From Perognathus longimembris pacificus (lineage: Eukaryota > Chordata > Mammalia > Rodentia > Heteromyidae), in contig NC_063166.1 of assembly GCF_023159225.1 (NCBI RefSeq), positions 73,286,575 through 73,350,574 of the forward strand: a stretch of 64,000 nucleotides of DNA. Direction: 5' to 3'. Below are positions 52,840-62,460 of the stretch, piece after piece. Numbering within the stretch: the stretch's first letter is position 1; each line of letters begins with the position of its first letter. The notes under the pieces are model-generated. The model did not search any database. It was not told where the DNA came from and saw only the letters and a program-made list of their open reading frames with translations. The position numbers were made by a program, and so were the translations under genes.

Positions 52840-53060
52840 GTGAGCTATGTCAGAAACATAGCTAGCATCTTTCCACAATGTCAGAATTTATTAAATAGGA
52901 ATAAATCCCAAAGCCACATCCATTTCATTGGCTTTAATTTGCCAAGTGCTACTGAATTCACTTGAGTGCAGTGTGTCATTGGCATACCATGCTTTATTTT
53001 AATCACCCAATAATGATATATAGGCATTAGAGTGCCAAGAAGAAAGGGTTAAAGAGGCTG
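52840..53060. other. Candidate conserved noncoding element
   Basis: Repeat-free AT-rich block with 'tcagaatttattaaatagg', 'tggctttaatttgccaag', 'tttattttaatcacccaata'. No frame stays open. Confidence 0.4.
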
Positions 53061-53150
53061 CAAAGATCAGAGGGCTGTGGCTAAAGGCCAAGGGCTGGCA
53101 CAGATGTAAGGGGAAGTCTCAGCAGAGGATCAGATAAGAAGTTTTGATGA

Positions 53151-53335
53151 GGGCTGGGAATATGGCCTAGTGGTCAAGTGCTTGCCTCGTATATATGAAG
53201 CCCTAGGTTTGATTCCAGAAGTGGCACTGTGGCTCAAGTAGTAGAGTGCTATCCTTGAGCAAAAAGAAGCCAGGGACAGTACTCAGGCCCTGAGTTCAAG
53301 TCCCAGGACTGGCAAAAAAAATAAAACAAAATAAA
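53151..53335 (+). mobile_element. IDL-Geo SINE with deletion and TSD
   Basis: The junction between left unit and Geo is deleted ('gtttgattccagaagtgg'). TSD 'aagaagttttgatga' (53136-53150) and 'aagaagctttgatga' (53336-53350). Confidence 0.93.
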
Positions 53336-53350
53336 AAGAAGCTTTGATGA

Positions 53351-53590
53351 GCCAGGAGCCAGGGACTCATGCCTGTCATCGTAGCTACTCAGAAAGTTGA
53401 AATCTGAGGATCATGGTTCAATACTAGCCCAGGCAAGAAAGTCCAAAAGACTCCTATCTCCAATTAACCACCAGAAAAAATGGAAGTAGTGCTGTGGCTC
53501 AAAGTGGTAAAGTATGAGCCTTGAGTTAAAAAGCTCAGCGACAGGGCCCAGGCCCTGAGTTCAAGTCCTACAACCCACCAACAACAAAAA
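53351..53590 (+). mobile_element. B1-Geo SINE sharing the same target
   Basis: It starts directly after the preceding TSD and is followed by another 'aagaagttttgatga' (53591-53605). Left half, linker and Geo are complete. Confidence 0.92.
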
Positions 53591-53605
53591 AAGAAGTTTT
53601 GATGA

Positions 53606-53812
53606 ACCACGGGTATAGAGCAGTTCAAGAAGAGTGGGAGTTGTCAAATGCAGGTCTATATGGCAAGCTACTCCAAGCTCCTGTGTGTCACAGCAGAAAG
53701 ACTGTGCTCCAGCTAGAGCCTGGGGAAGAGGCACAGGGCTCCACCCGTCAATTTTCCTGGACAAGCCTTGTGTGACACATGACCAGGCAATGGACCATAT
53801 CTCCACCTCCAA
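53606..53812. other. Unassigned sequence
   Basis: Overlapping frames on both strands have no known match. Confidence 0.3.
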
Positions 53813-53826
53813 GTATTCCTTCTTTT

Positions 53827-54343
53827 GTTCTGTTGTTTTCTTTTGTGCTGGTACTGGAATGTAAACTCAGAGTCTAGGTACTGTCACTAAGCTTTCTTTG
53901 TTGGTTTGTTTTTACCGGTCCTGGGGCTTGAAATCAGGGGCTGGTTACTGTCCTTGGTTCTCTTTGTGCTAAGTCTAGTGCTCTACCACACTAGCCACAG
54001 TGCCACTTCCCATTTGTTTTTTGAGTAGTTTATTGGAGATGAGTCTCAAGGGGACTTTTCTGCCAGGGCTAGCTTTGAACTATGATTCTCAGATCTCAGC
54101 CTCCTAAGTAGCTAGGAATAGAGGTGTGAGCCACCAGCACCTGGCTTCTGTCACTGAGCTTTTTAGCTCAAGGCTGGCACTCTGTCACTTGAGTCACAGT
54201 TCCATTTCTGGCTTTTTGGTGGTTCACTGGAAGATGAAAGACTCATGGAATTTCTACTTAGGCTGGTTTTGAACTGATATCCTCTGACCTCATTCTTATG
54301 AGTAGATAGGGTTATAGATGTGAGCCACTGGCACCCGGCAGAG
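53827..54343 (-). mobile_element. B1-Geo SINE, antisense, split by a second copy
   Basis: Outer copy pieces are 53827-53895 and 54163-54343. Its own TSD is 'gtattccttctttt' (53813-53826 and 54344-54357). The Geo unit was the target of the inner insertion. Confidence 0.9.
53896..54147 (-). mobile_element. Inner B1-Geo SINE, antisense
   Basis: A full copy flanked by 'ctgtcactaagcttt' (53881-53895) and 'ctgtcactgagcttt' (54148-54162), which are Geo sequence of the outer copy. Confidence 0.92.
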
Positions 54344-54357
54344 TATTCCTTCTTTTA

Positions 54358-54610
54358 TAATTCAGGTTAAGGGGGTGCCTTTGGTATGATTGATGTGTTC
54401 ATGTGTCTAATGTTTTTGATACCATCTGATATATTTACAGATGAAAATGATTATGGGCACAAATATGAATCACTTATCAGTTTGTGCTTCATGTTGCCCT
54501 AACAAATGGTAGTTATTTACCTTTTTAAACAAGATTTGGAATCATTCTATTTTGGCACTTATACTCAAAATGGAGTAGCTTACAGCAAAATGATTGCTTT
54601 ATAAAATGGA
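54358..54610. other. Candidate conserved noncoding element
   Basis: Repeat-free AT-rich segment ('aaaatgattatgggcacaaa', 'tttaaacaagatttggaatc', 'aaaatgattgctttataaaa'). Compositional evidence only. Confidence 0.3.
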
Positions 54611-55722
54611 GCAACTCAGCTGGGCCCCTGTGGCTCATGCCTATAATCCTAGATACTCAGGAAGCTGAGATCTGAGGATCATGGTTCAAAGCCAACCTGT
54701 GCAAAAAAAAAAAAAAAGTCCCTATGATACTCTTTTTTTTGTAATTTTATTTGTTACACCCTCCCTCATAAGTAAAAGATTTTTTTTTCTTATTTATTGT
54801 CAAAGTGATGTACAGAGAGGTTACAGTTTCATACGTTAGGCCTTGGGTACATTTCTGGTACTGTTTGTTACCTCCTCTTTCATTCCCCCCTCCTCCTTTC
54901 CCTCTCCCCCAATGAGTTGTTCAGTTGGTTTACACCAAATGGTTTTGCAAGTATTGCTTTTGGAGTCATTTGTCTTTTTATCCTTTGTCTCTTGATTTTG
55001 ATATTCCCTTTCATTTCCCTAGTTCTAATACCAGTATATACAGTATCCAATGTACTTAGATGAGATACAGTGATAGTGCAGGTACAACCACAGGAAGGGG
55101 ATACAAGAGGATAATCAACAATAGAAGCTACGGTTTCACATGGTATGTTGAAAGTGATTACAACAGTGATATAACAGTTGTTTCCATAACATAGAGTTCA
55201 TTTCACTTAGCATCATCTTATGCATTCATAAGGGCACAGCTATTAGGCTCTTGTGATCCTCTGCTGTGACTAGCCTAAATCTGTGCTAATTATTCCCTAT
55301 GAGGGAGACCATAGAGTCCATGTTTCTTTGAATCTGGCTCACTTCACTTAGTATAATTTTTTTCCAATTCCTTCCATTTCCTTATGAATGGGGCAATGTC
55401 ATTCTTTTGATAGAGGCATAATATTCCATTGTGTACATGTACCACATTTTCCTGATCCACTCATCTACTGAGGGGCATCTGGGTTGGTTCCATATTTTTA
55501 TATGTGGTGCTGGGGAATCGAACCCAGGGCTTCATGTATACGAGGCAAGCACTCTTGCCACTAGGCCATATTCCCAGCCCCCCATGATACTTTTATCTCC
55601 AATTAACCCCCAGAAAATCAGAAGTGGCACTGTGGCTCAAAGTACTAGCCTTGAGTAAAAAAGCTCAGAGACAGTGTCCAAGGCCCTGATTTAAAGCCCA
55701 CCAACAACAACCAAAAAAAATT
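54611..55722 (+). mobile_element. B1-Geo SINE split by an insertion
   Basis: The left piece (54611-54734) ends in the linker region and the right piece (55581-55722) resumes at 'ttttatctccaattaac' and runs through Geo. The insertion lies between 54735 and 55580. Confidence 0.9.
54735..55580 (-). mobile_element. Chimeric insertion: IDL unit fused to truncated L1
   Basis: Read on the minus strand, it begins with a complete IDL left monomer (55580 down to about 55498: 'ggggctgggaatatgg' to the CACCACATATA end). It passes without tail or TSD into L1 ORF2 3' end, then L1 3' UTR and A tail (T run at 54735). 'cctatgatactctt' (54721-54734) and 'cccatgatactttt' (55581-55594) flank the whole. The Geo half is absent. 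Confidence 0.75.
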
Positions 55723-56084
55723 AAGCAACAGAAGGATAGACACAACTTTAATATGTGTTTCTATACAACAGAGTAGCCCAGACATTTCTCCCATGTTTCA
55801 ATCCTAGGGCTGACCATGATACTGAAAACAAATTAAGCAGCCTACTTTGGAAGATGCCTAAAGAATCAATTCATTCTCTTGAAAAATCGGTAAATAAAAG
55901 GCACTGCAAGCATTTGTCTTGCTTTTCTTACAAAGACTATCACCAAGTTGCAAGAGTGAAAGAGAGAAGGTAACTTTCTAACAATTTTCCTACTAACAAA
56001 TGAAAGAGAAAGGGTAGGATTCGAAAGTAACCATTTTGCAACCACTTAAGGAGCCCTTCTCAACCCATAATGATCAGGGACAGC
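55723..56084. other. Unassigned, with a 72-codon plus-strand frame
   Basis: The frame 55755-55973 starts MFLYNRVAQTF and is followed by 'aaggtaact', a donor-like site. An acceptor-like 'tttctatacaacag' lies upstream near 55771. I recognise no protein; chance is likely. Confidence 0.2.
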
Positions 56085-56235
56085 TAGAAAGAGGGGGGAG
56101 AGGAAGGAGGAGGAAAGAAGAAAGAAAAGAGCTAAAGGAGGAGGAGAGGGAAGGGGAGGAAGAAGGAAGAAAAGGGACCAAAGGAGAAAAGGAGGGAGAA
56201 AGAAAGGGAGGAAGAGAAGAAAGGAGGGAAGATGT
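56085..56235 (+). repeat. Purine-rich tract
   Basis: Nearly all A/G on the plus strand. Confidence 0.94.
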
Positions 56236-56569
56236 TATCTGCAGATAAAAACACCAGCCCACCAAGATTCCAGCCAAAGAAATTGTGCCCACATCTGGGC
56301 AAGCCTCTGGATGGAGCTGCTAGAAGCACATAAAGAGAGGCCAGGGCCAAGGAGCCCATTCTGCGCTGGGAGAGAGTACAGTCAGCAAAACCAGAAGGAA
56401 ACTACAGGCTAAGCTTGTCAGAGTAGGGCAGGGAGGGGAAGAGCAGGGCACAAGAGACCCCAAACATTGAGAGACTGCAGAGATGGACCTATTTGTATGG
56501 TCAAGTTTAAATAAACAATTGTATCTAGGGACAGACTTAAGAGGGTAAAAAAAAACAAGTATGCAAACC
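56236..56569. other. Unassigned sequence
   Basis: Nothing recognised. Confidence 0.3.
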
Positions 56570-56745
56570 AAGTGTTTACTATAGTAGGGCAAGGGGGTTA
56601 AGACTGAGAAAGGCACCTGGGGGAGGGAGCCGAGGGGGCATGCTTGCATAGGTCTATTTTTTAACTTGGATAATGGTTACAGAGATGCTGGCTTTGTTAT
56701 ATACATTCATTTTATGTAACGTTCTCAACTTAATTTTTTTAGAAT
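56570..56745 (+). mobile_element. L1M-type 3' UTR end
   Basis: 'ataatggttacagagatgct', 'atatacattcattttatgta' and 'ttagaataaaag' resemble an old L1 3' end. Confidence 0.4.
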
Positions 56746-57339
56746 AAAAGAGGGGGACACAGAGGGACTGAGACAGAGAGACAGATTGAAATGGCTAAAG
56801 GAATGAATTCTCCTTGAATGGATCATGAAGGGAAAACTCAGGGGATTAAGCTGCTCTGCTAAGCTTACAGCCCCAGTGAGGTTCATGTGTTCATTCCACA
56901 CTCCTGGAGTCTGCATCTAGTCTACATTGAGAGACAGCATAGTGAGGGACCTTATGATCTTACAGGCCAGCTAAGCAGCGTCCCAGCGTGCTCCAGGCCT
57001 TATCTCCTCATGCAGGGCTGTGTAATACTCCCAGAAGGGGCCACCAAGCCTGCGACTTCTCACCCAGATTCCAGAGGTGGCAGTGCTTATGAACTCACAC
57101 ACCAAAGCAGACCTTCTGACCAAGTTTCACTTCGGTTTCTCAATAGCTCCTTGGCCTCTTCTGTCCCCTGGAGGGGAAGGAAAATCTGGAAATCTAAGGA
57201 AGGGGGAGGGATGGATGGGCTGGAGGGACACTGAGCCGGAGCAGGTAGGCAGAAGATGAAGCTGGTCCTGTTAGCCCTCCAGACAACACCTCCCACCCCC
57301 ACTCTGGAGCCTGCCCACCTCCTGAAAAGAGCCTTGCAG
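56746..57339. other. Unassigned sequence
   Basis: No recognised repeat; overlapping frames at 56887-57302 conflict. Confidence 0.3.
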
Positions 57340-57354
57340 AAAGCAAAGACACAG

Positions 57355-57564
57355 GCTGGGGATATAGCCTAGTGGCAACAGTGCCTGCCTCGGACACACG
57401 AGGCCCTAGGTTCGATTCCCCAGCACCACATATACAGAAAACGGCCAGAAGCGGCGCTGTGGCTCAAGTGGCAGAGTGCTAGCCTTGAGCAGGAAGAAGC
57501 CAGGGACAGTGCTCAGGCCCTGAGTCCAAGGCCCAGGACTGGCCAAAAAAAAAAAAAAAAGAAA
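57355..57564 (+). mobile_element. IDL-Geo SINE, young subfamily
   Basis: Full copy; TSD 'gaaagcaaagacaca' at 57340-57354 and 57565-57579. Confidence 0.96.
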
Positions 57565-57579
57565 GAAAGCAAAGACACA

Positions 57580-57840
57580 ACGTGTGTTTGTTGCATACAT
57601 GATGGATTGATAGATCGTGTTAATATTGTATTTTGATTTCACATACTTTAAAAATGTATCCTTTTTCCCTCGAAAATGGAAGTTACAATAGCGCCTACCC
57701 CTGGAATCATTGGGAAAACAAAAATCATCTAGCAAATAGAGGGGGGCGGAAGCTTAGCTGTCTGGCACACACTAAGCTTTTTCTTGCAAACTGAGAGAAG
57801 GCAGCCCAAGGTTAAGACCCACTCAGAGTGAGTTTTAGAT
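57580..57840. other. Unassigned sequence
   Basis: Nothing recognised. Confidence 0.3.
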
Positions 57841-58081
57841 TTTGTTTTGTTTTGTCAGTCACAGGGCTTGAACTCAGGGCCTGGGTGCTGTCCCTGAGCT
57901 CTTCAGCTCAAGGCTAGCGCTCTACCGTTTTGAGCCATGGTTCCACTTCCAGTTTTCTGGTGGGTAAATGGAGATAAAGAGTCCCACAGACTTTCCTGCC
58001 TGGGCTGGGTTTGAACCATGATCCTCAAATCTCAGCTTCGTGAGTAGCTAGGATTACAGGTGTGAGCCATCAGTGCCTGGC
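57841..58081 (-). mobile_element. B1-Geo SINE, antisense
   Basis: TTTTG-rich tail, antisense Geo, linker and complete B1 half ending 'gagccatcagtgcctggc'. Confidence 0.92.
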
Positions 58082-58120
58082 AAGATTGTTTAAAAAAAAA
58101 ACAAAAACAAAAAAACACAA

Positions 58121-58239
58121 GATCTTCTATGTATCCCAGAGTGATCTTGAACTCAAGATTCTCCTGCCTTCACATGATTCTCCTGCCTTCACCTGAGGAG
58201 TGCCAGGATTACAGGCAGGAACTACTATGCTGGGCAGCT
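58121..58239 (-). mobile_element. B1-like SINE, antisense
   Basis: 'gtgatcttgaactcaagatt', 'gtgccaggattacaggcagg'. A 19-bp segment ('gattctcctgccttcac') is tandemly doubled. Confidence 0.8.
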
Positions 58240-58424
58240 GTGCTGTGTTTTCATGGACCATCTGTTTGTTTCCTTATGCCCACACTGTTCCAGAAGAATT
58301 CAGGGCGGCTTTTAGTGATACCAATTGCAAAAACGCATGAAAGAGAAAAGATGGATATTTCAATAGACTAAGTGTTTATAACCAGCTCAAAGTTATTATA
58401 CTTCAGCTGCCTGGTTTCTAGTAT
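58240..58424. other. Unassigned sequence
   Basis: Nothing recognised. Confidence 0.3.
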
Positions 58425-58520
58425 GAGAGTGTACAGAGGTGAGGCCTTGGGGAGGTGATTAAATCATGAAGGTGAAGCACTCATGAATGGAATTAGTACC
58501 TTTATAAAAAGAGACAGAAG

Positions 58521-58725
58521 GGGCTGGGAATATGGCCTAGTGGTAAAGTGCTCGCCTCATATACATGAAGCCCTGGGTTCGATTCCTCAGCACCACATAT
58601 ATAGAAAAAGCCAGAAGTGGCACTGTGGTTCAAGTGGTAGAATACTAGCCTTGAGCAAAAAGAAGCAAGGAACAGTGCTCAGGCCCTGTTCAGTCCAAGC
58701 CCCAGGACTGAAAACAAAACAAAAC
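58521..58725 (+). mobile_element. IDL-Geo SINE with TSD
   Basis: Complete copy; 'aaaagagacagaag' at 58507-58520 and 58726-58739. Confidence 0.95.
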
Positions 58726-58739
58726 AAAAGAGACAGAAG

Positions 58740-58857
58740 CTGGGTGTCATGGTAATTACTATAATCCTAGCACTCAGGAGGTGAAGCAGGAGGATCCTGA
58801 GTTCAAAGTCAGCCTGGGCTGACATAGAGAGACCCTCCCTGTCTCAGGAAAGAAGAA
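58740..58857 (+). mobile_element. B1-like monomeric SINE
   Basis: 'ctgggtgtcatggtaattac', 'gcactcaggaggtgaagcag', 'gagaccctccctgtctcagg'. Confidence 0.85.
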
Positions 58858-58862
58858 GATAC

Positions 58863-58976
58863 AATCTCTCTCTCTCCCTCTCTCTCTCTCTGTGTCTGTC
58901 TCTTTCTCTTTCCTTGTTGTCCTCATTTTCTTTCTCTTTTCCTCCTCCTCTTTCTCTTTCTTTCCTCTCTATTTGG
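58863..58976 (+). repeat. (CT)n pyrimidine tract
   Basis: Almost only C/T on the plus strand. Confidence 0.96.
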
Positions 58977-59026
58977 TGAGCTTACAATGAGAAAAACTTA
59001 TGTAGAATGTATGAAGTATGTCCTCA

Positions 59027-59337
59027 GCTAGATGTAGTGGCTCATACCTCTAATCCCAACCACTGAGCAGGTCAAGATTGGGAGAAGGATGAGGTTCAAA
59101 ACTGATCCATGCTGGTCTAAGTGAACCTGGCTCCATCTCATCAATAAGCCAGGGTTGGTGGTGGGCACCTTTCATCCCAGCTATGTAGAACACATAAATA
59201 GAGGAATATGCTCTGAGGCCAGCCCTGGACAAAAATGAGAGATGGTGCCTGAGAAATAACTAAAGCAATAAAAGGACTGGAGCTGTAGCTCAAGTGATAG
59301 AGAGCCTGCCTAGCAAGCATGAGGCCCCAAATTGAGA
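59027..59337 (+). mobile_element. Trimeric B1-B1-ID SINE
   Basis: Two B1-like units follow one another (59027-59145: 'agctagatgtagtggctcat'; 59147-59260: 'gggttggtggtgggcacctt', 'gaggccagccctggacaaa'). An ID unit comes next (59275-59337: 'gagctgtagctcaagtgata', 'ctgcctagcaagcatgaggc'). A (CA)n lies at 59382-59421. Confidence 0.65.
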
Positions 59338-59556
59338 GACTAATAAAAGCAGAAGTCATCAATACTGAACAGTATAACACACGTGCATGCGCACACATGT
59401 ACTTATGCACACACACACACATCTTTACCACACAACCAATGGACAGCACCTTGACCTTGAAGTTCTCAATCTCCAGGACCATGAGAAGTAAGTTTCCACC
59501 ACAGTGCAGTCAGTGCTATTCTGGACTGGCAGCCTGAACTGACTGAGACAGAAGTG

Positions 59557-60178
59557 CATGTGGACCTAGCTAAGGACTTTCACACTGGTACCCCGAGGCC
59601 CTCTCACCACACCCCTGCCAAAGTAGGCTGTGAGAACTCTCCAGTCATCCTGCAGACCCCACTGACAGCCCCACGTCGAACAGAGCCAGCCTCTTGGCGT
59701 TATGATGAGAAGCTCATCGGTTTATCCATGTAAGTACTAGCCCCTAGCAAGTTTTCATTACATGCTTGCTATGGCCATCAGTGCAGGGGATGGAGGTGGA
59801 GCCAAAGAGTGTGGTTCTGAACATGTAGTAAGCCACGCCAGCCAGAGATGAGTAGATGCTCTCCCTCCAAGCAACCCTGGACTCAAAGCCAGAAGTGCCC
59901 AGGTCGATTCCATGGGGGCTCCCTGTATATCTGCAGTTTCAGGGTCACAAGGATGTTGTTTCTGACCCCTCTCTTCTTTTAAGCACCTTTTGGATCTTTC
60001 CAGAATCTAGATGTGGCTTTGGACTCACCTCTGTGCTGTCCCAGCATTTACCTGCAGGACCAACCAAGGGCAAAGACATCAGCCACCAGCCAGCAGCAAG
60101 CTTCACCTATGCAGGAAATCCCATGACCAATTTTACCACACCTTCTTGCTCACCAGTGATTAGATTTTTTTTTTTTTT
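59557..60178. other. Unassigned, low repeat content
   Basis: No recognised repeat. The 120-codon frame 59856-60218 runs into the following SINE and is not credible. Confidence 0.35.
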
Positions 60179-60413
60179 GCACCAAGTGCCGGTGGCTCAC
60201 ACTTGTAATCCTAGCTAATCAGGAGGCTGAAATCTGAGGGTCACAGTTCAAAGCTAGCCTATGTAGGAAAATCCATGAGGCTCTTATCTCCAGTTAATCA
60301 CCAGAAAACTGGAAGTGGAGCTGTGGCTCATAATGGTAGAGTGCTAGCCTTGAGCAAAAAAAGCTAAGGGATAGTGCCCAGGCCCCAAGTTCAAGCCCCG
60401 AGACTGACCAAAA
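60179..60413 (+). mobile_element. B1-Geo SINE
   Basis: 'caagtgccggtggctcacac', 'ggctcttatctccagttaat', complete Geo. Confidence 0.92.
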
Positions 60414-60525
60414 TACAATGGTTTTTTTTTGCCTGATAAGGTAGCCCTAAGAAATAGTAGCCCTCTAAGGAGCTGGCTTCCAGCTCTGCAGAAAACATAC
60501 AATGAAGTCAAAGAAAGAAAGCACT
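60414..60525. other. Unassigned spacer
   Basis: Short unique spacer with a T run. Confidence 0.3.
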
Positions 60526-60765
60526 AAGCCAAGTACTAGTGGCTCCTATCCATAACCCCAGCGATTCAGGAGGCTGAGACCTGAGGATTGTTGTTTGAAG
60601 CCAGGTTGGGCAAGAAAGACCATGAGATTCTTATCTCCAACTAACCACCAGAAAACCAGAACTAGCGCTGTGGTTCAAGTGGTAGAGTGTTAGCCTTGAG
60701 CTGAAGAGCTCAAAGACAGTGCCCATGTTCAGAGTTCAAGCCCCACAATTGACAAAAAAAATAAA
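60526..60765 (+). mobile_element. B1-Geo SINE
   Basis: 'agcgattcaggaggctgaga', 'gattcttatctccaactaac', complete Geo and A/GAAA tail. Confidence 0.92.
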
Positions 60766-61599
60766 GAAAGAAAAAGAGAAAAACAGGAAGATGAAGAAAT
60801 GGGAACAAAGGGGAGATGGGAGAAGGAAAGCTAAGAGCAATCAGGAATAAACTTAATGCAAACAGAATCCTGGGTATTTAGAAACAATGGGCCACAAATC
60901 TGAGCTTCCTAGTAACCATTGTGAAAAGGAAAATATAATCTAGTCTATGATTCATAAGGCCTGTAGCCAAAAGTAAAACTAATCTCCCCAAGGAAAACAC
61001 CTATTCCTATTAAGAAGTTAAAGAAATTTCTTCTGGAGCTCTTAGAGAGTCACAGACAGGCCATTATTGTGAGTATACATCATTCAGAAAGTCTACAGTG
61101 GAAAGGACAGAAAGTCTTCAATGAAAAATATGAGAATGCAATTCAATGGACAAAACATGCAAACACCACCCTCACTAAAATCCTGACAGTAAATCAGGCC
61201 GCCCAGCTTCCTGGGGCTATTTCTTATAACTCTCCTCAATAAAAGTCCAAAGTAGAATGCGAAAGCCCAGTTTAACAAAAACTGTGAGCCCCATTAAATC
61301 CCCTAAAGTGATGACATCTACCCACCGCCTGGTCAGACACTGAGCTTCTGTAACTAAGAAGTGGTTAAGTAAAGGAGGTGGTTCTTTATGAGTTTATGGG
61401 CTTTGGGTGTTTATAACTTTTTTTTTCCCCAAAGTGACTAAAACCTTCTAACTGGGTTTTTAAGTGTTGAGCTGGATCCTTTCTGAGTGTCAATAATAAA
61501 ACAGCAGGCCCAATATTCCATTCAGAAGACCAGTTCTGGGCAGGCTCGCTGCATGGGGCACAGAAATGGAAGGACAAAGGATGAGCAAAGGCAGCAGTG
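60766..61599. other. Unassigned sequence
   Basis: About 0.8 kb without a named repeat. 'gaaaggacagaaagtcttca' near 61098 has a diverged relative near 62365, so part may be an old dispersed repeat. Confidence 0.3.
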
Positions 61600-61604
61600 G
61601 TACT

Positions 61605-62070
61605 TGTTATGCCAAGTCGCGAAATGACCACCAAGAAGGCCACCGAGGCTCAGACATTCCGAAATGCAATAGCAAGGCAAGACTTTATTCAAGCAGGGCC
61701 GCGGCAGGGGCCTTGTCCTACCCACCGACACAGCGGAGGTTAGGAGGCAGCCCCGAGCTGTGATTCCACAGAGCTTATAAAGGCAAAAGACAAAGTTACA
61801 GTAATCAGGTGTTCAAGCAAGACAAAAAACAGAGTTACAGCAATCAGGTGTTTAAGCAAGCAAGATTAGGATACGGGTACAAATCTGATTGGCTCAGGGC
61901 TCGAGGCACTAGGCTCGAGGCATTCTGGGGGCGGTTAGAGTTAAGCATTCCCAGTCGGTTAGAGTTCTAGACCAACTGGGCCCTAATAAGCTTGCCCTGG
62001 GTTTGCTCAGACAACAAAACAGGGGCTGCCTGAAAATGGGGTTCACCCTAACTCTTCATTCCCCCCTTCA
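61605..62070 (-). mobile_element. Solo retroviral LTR with 5-bp TSD
   Basis: The 466-bp unit reads 'tgaagggggg...cataaca' on the minus strand and is flanked by 'gtact' (61600-61604 and 62071-62075). In minus orientation it has a CCAAT box (61888-61892), a TATA-like 'tttataag' (61774-61782), an AATAAA (61684-61689) and a U5 end. Two 39-bp direct repeats at about 61794-61870 resemble U3 enhancer repeats. No internal genes are present. The class (ERV1 or another) is not resolved. CpGs are well kept, suggesting youth. Confidence 0.88.
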
Positions 62071-62075
62071 GTACT

Positions 62076-62260
62076 CACTAGACACTATGTGAAAAACGAA
62101 CTATACAACTTGTGGGTGGGGACAGGAGGGAAAACCTGGAAGAGAGTGAGGGAAGGGGTGACACTGTCCAAAAAGAAATGCACTCATTACCTGACTTAGG
62201 TAACTGTAACCCTGCTGCACATCACCTTTATAACAATAAAAAAAATTTAATAAAGAAAGA
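62076..62260 (+). mobile_element. L1 3' UTR fragment
   Basis: 'actagacactatgtgaaaaa', 'gaaatgcactcattacctga' and 'ataacaataaaaaaaattt' match the insert at 25.0-25.4 kb. The solo LTR inserted at or near its 5' end. Confidence 0.8.
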
Positions 62261-62401
62261 ATAAATTCCAATTTTAAAAAAGATCACTTCTAGTTACTGA
62301 TAAAAAACCAATACATCTGTGTATATGCAATCTGTACCACAGGCCCATCTCCAAGTCCAATATAGAAAGAACAGAAAGCCTTCAACAAAAAATATGACTA
62401 G

Positions 62402-62460
62402 CTGGATGTGGGATAGCACCAGGTCCTTAGTTCAAGCCTTACTACTGAAGAGGGGAAAAG
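62402..62460 (+). mobile_element. Deleted B1-ID fragment
   Basis: 'tagctggatgtggg' joined to 'ccttagttcaagccttacta', that is B1 start plus ID end. Confidence 0.45.

Larger units (their letters stand above)
58425..59556 (+). mobile_element. MaLR-type LTR split by SINEs
   Basis: The 5' piece (58425-58520) has 'gaggtgattaaatcatgaag' and 'actcatgaatggaattagta'. The 3' piece (59405-59556) has 'caccttgaccttgaagttct', 'ctccaggaccatgagaagta' and 'gcctgaactgactgagacag'. SINEs and simple repeats fill the gap. Confidence 0.8.
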
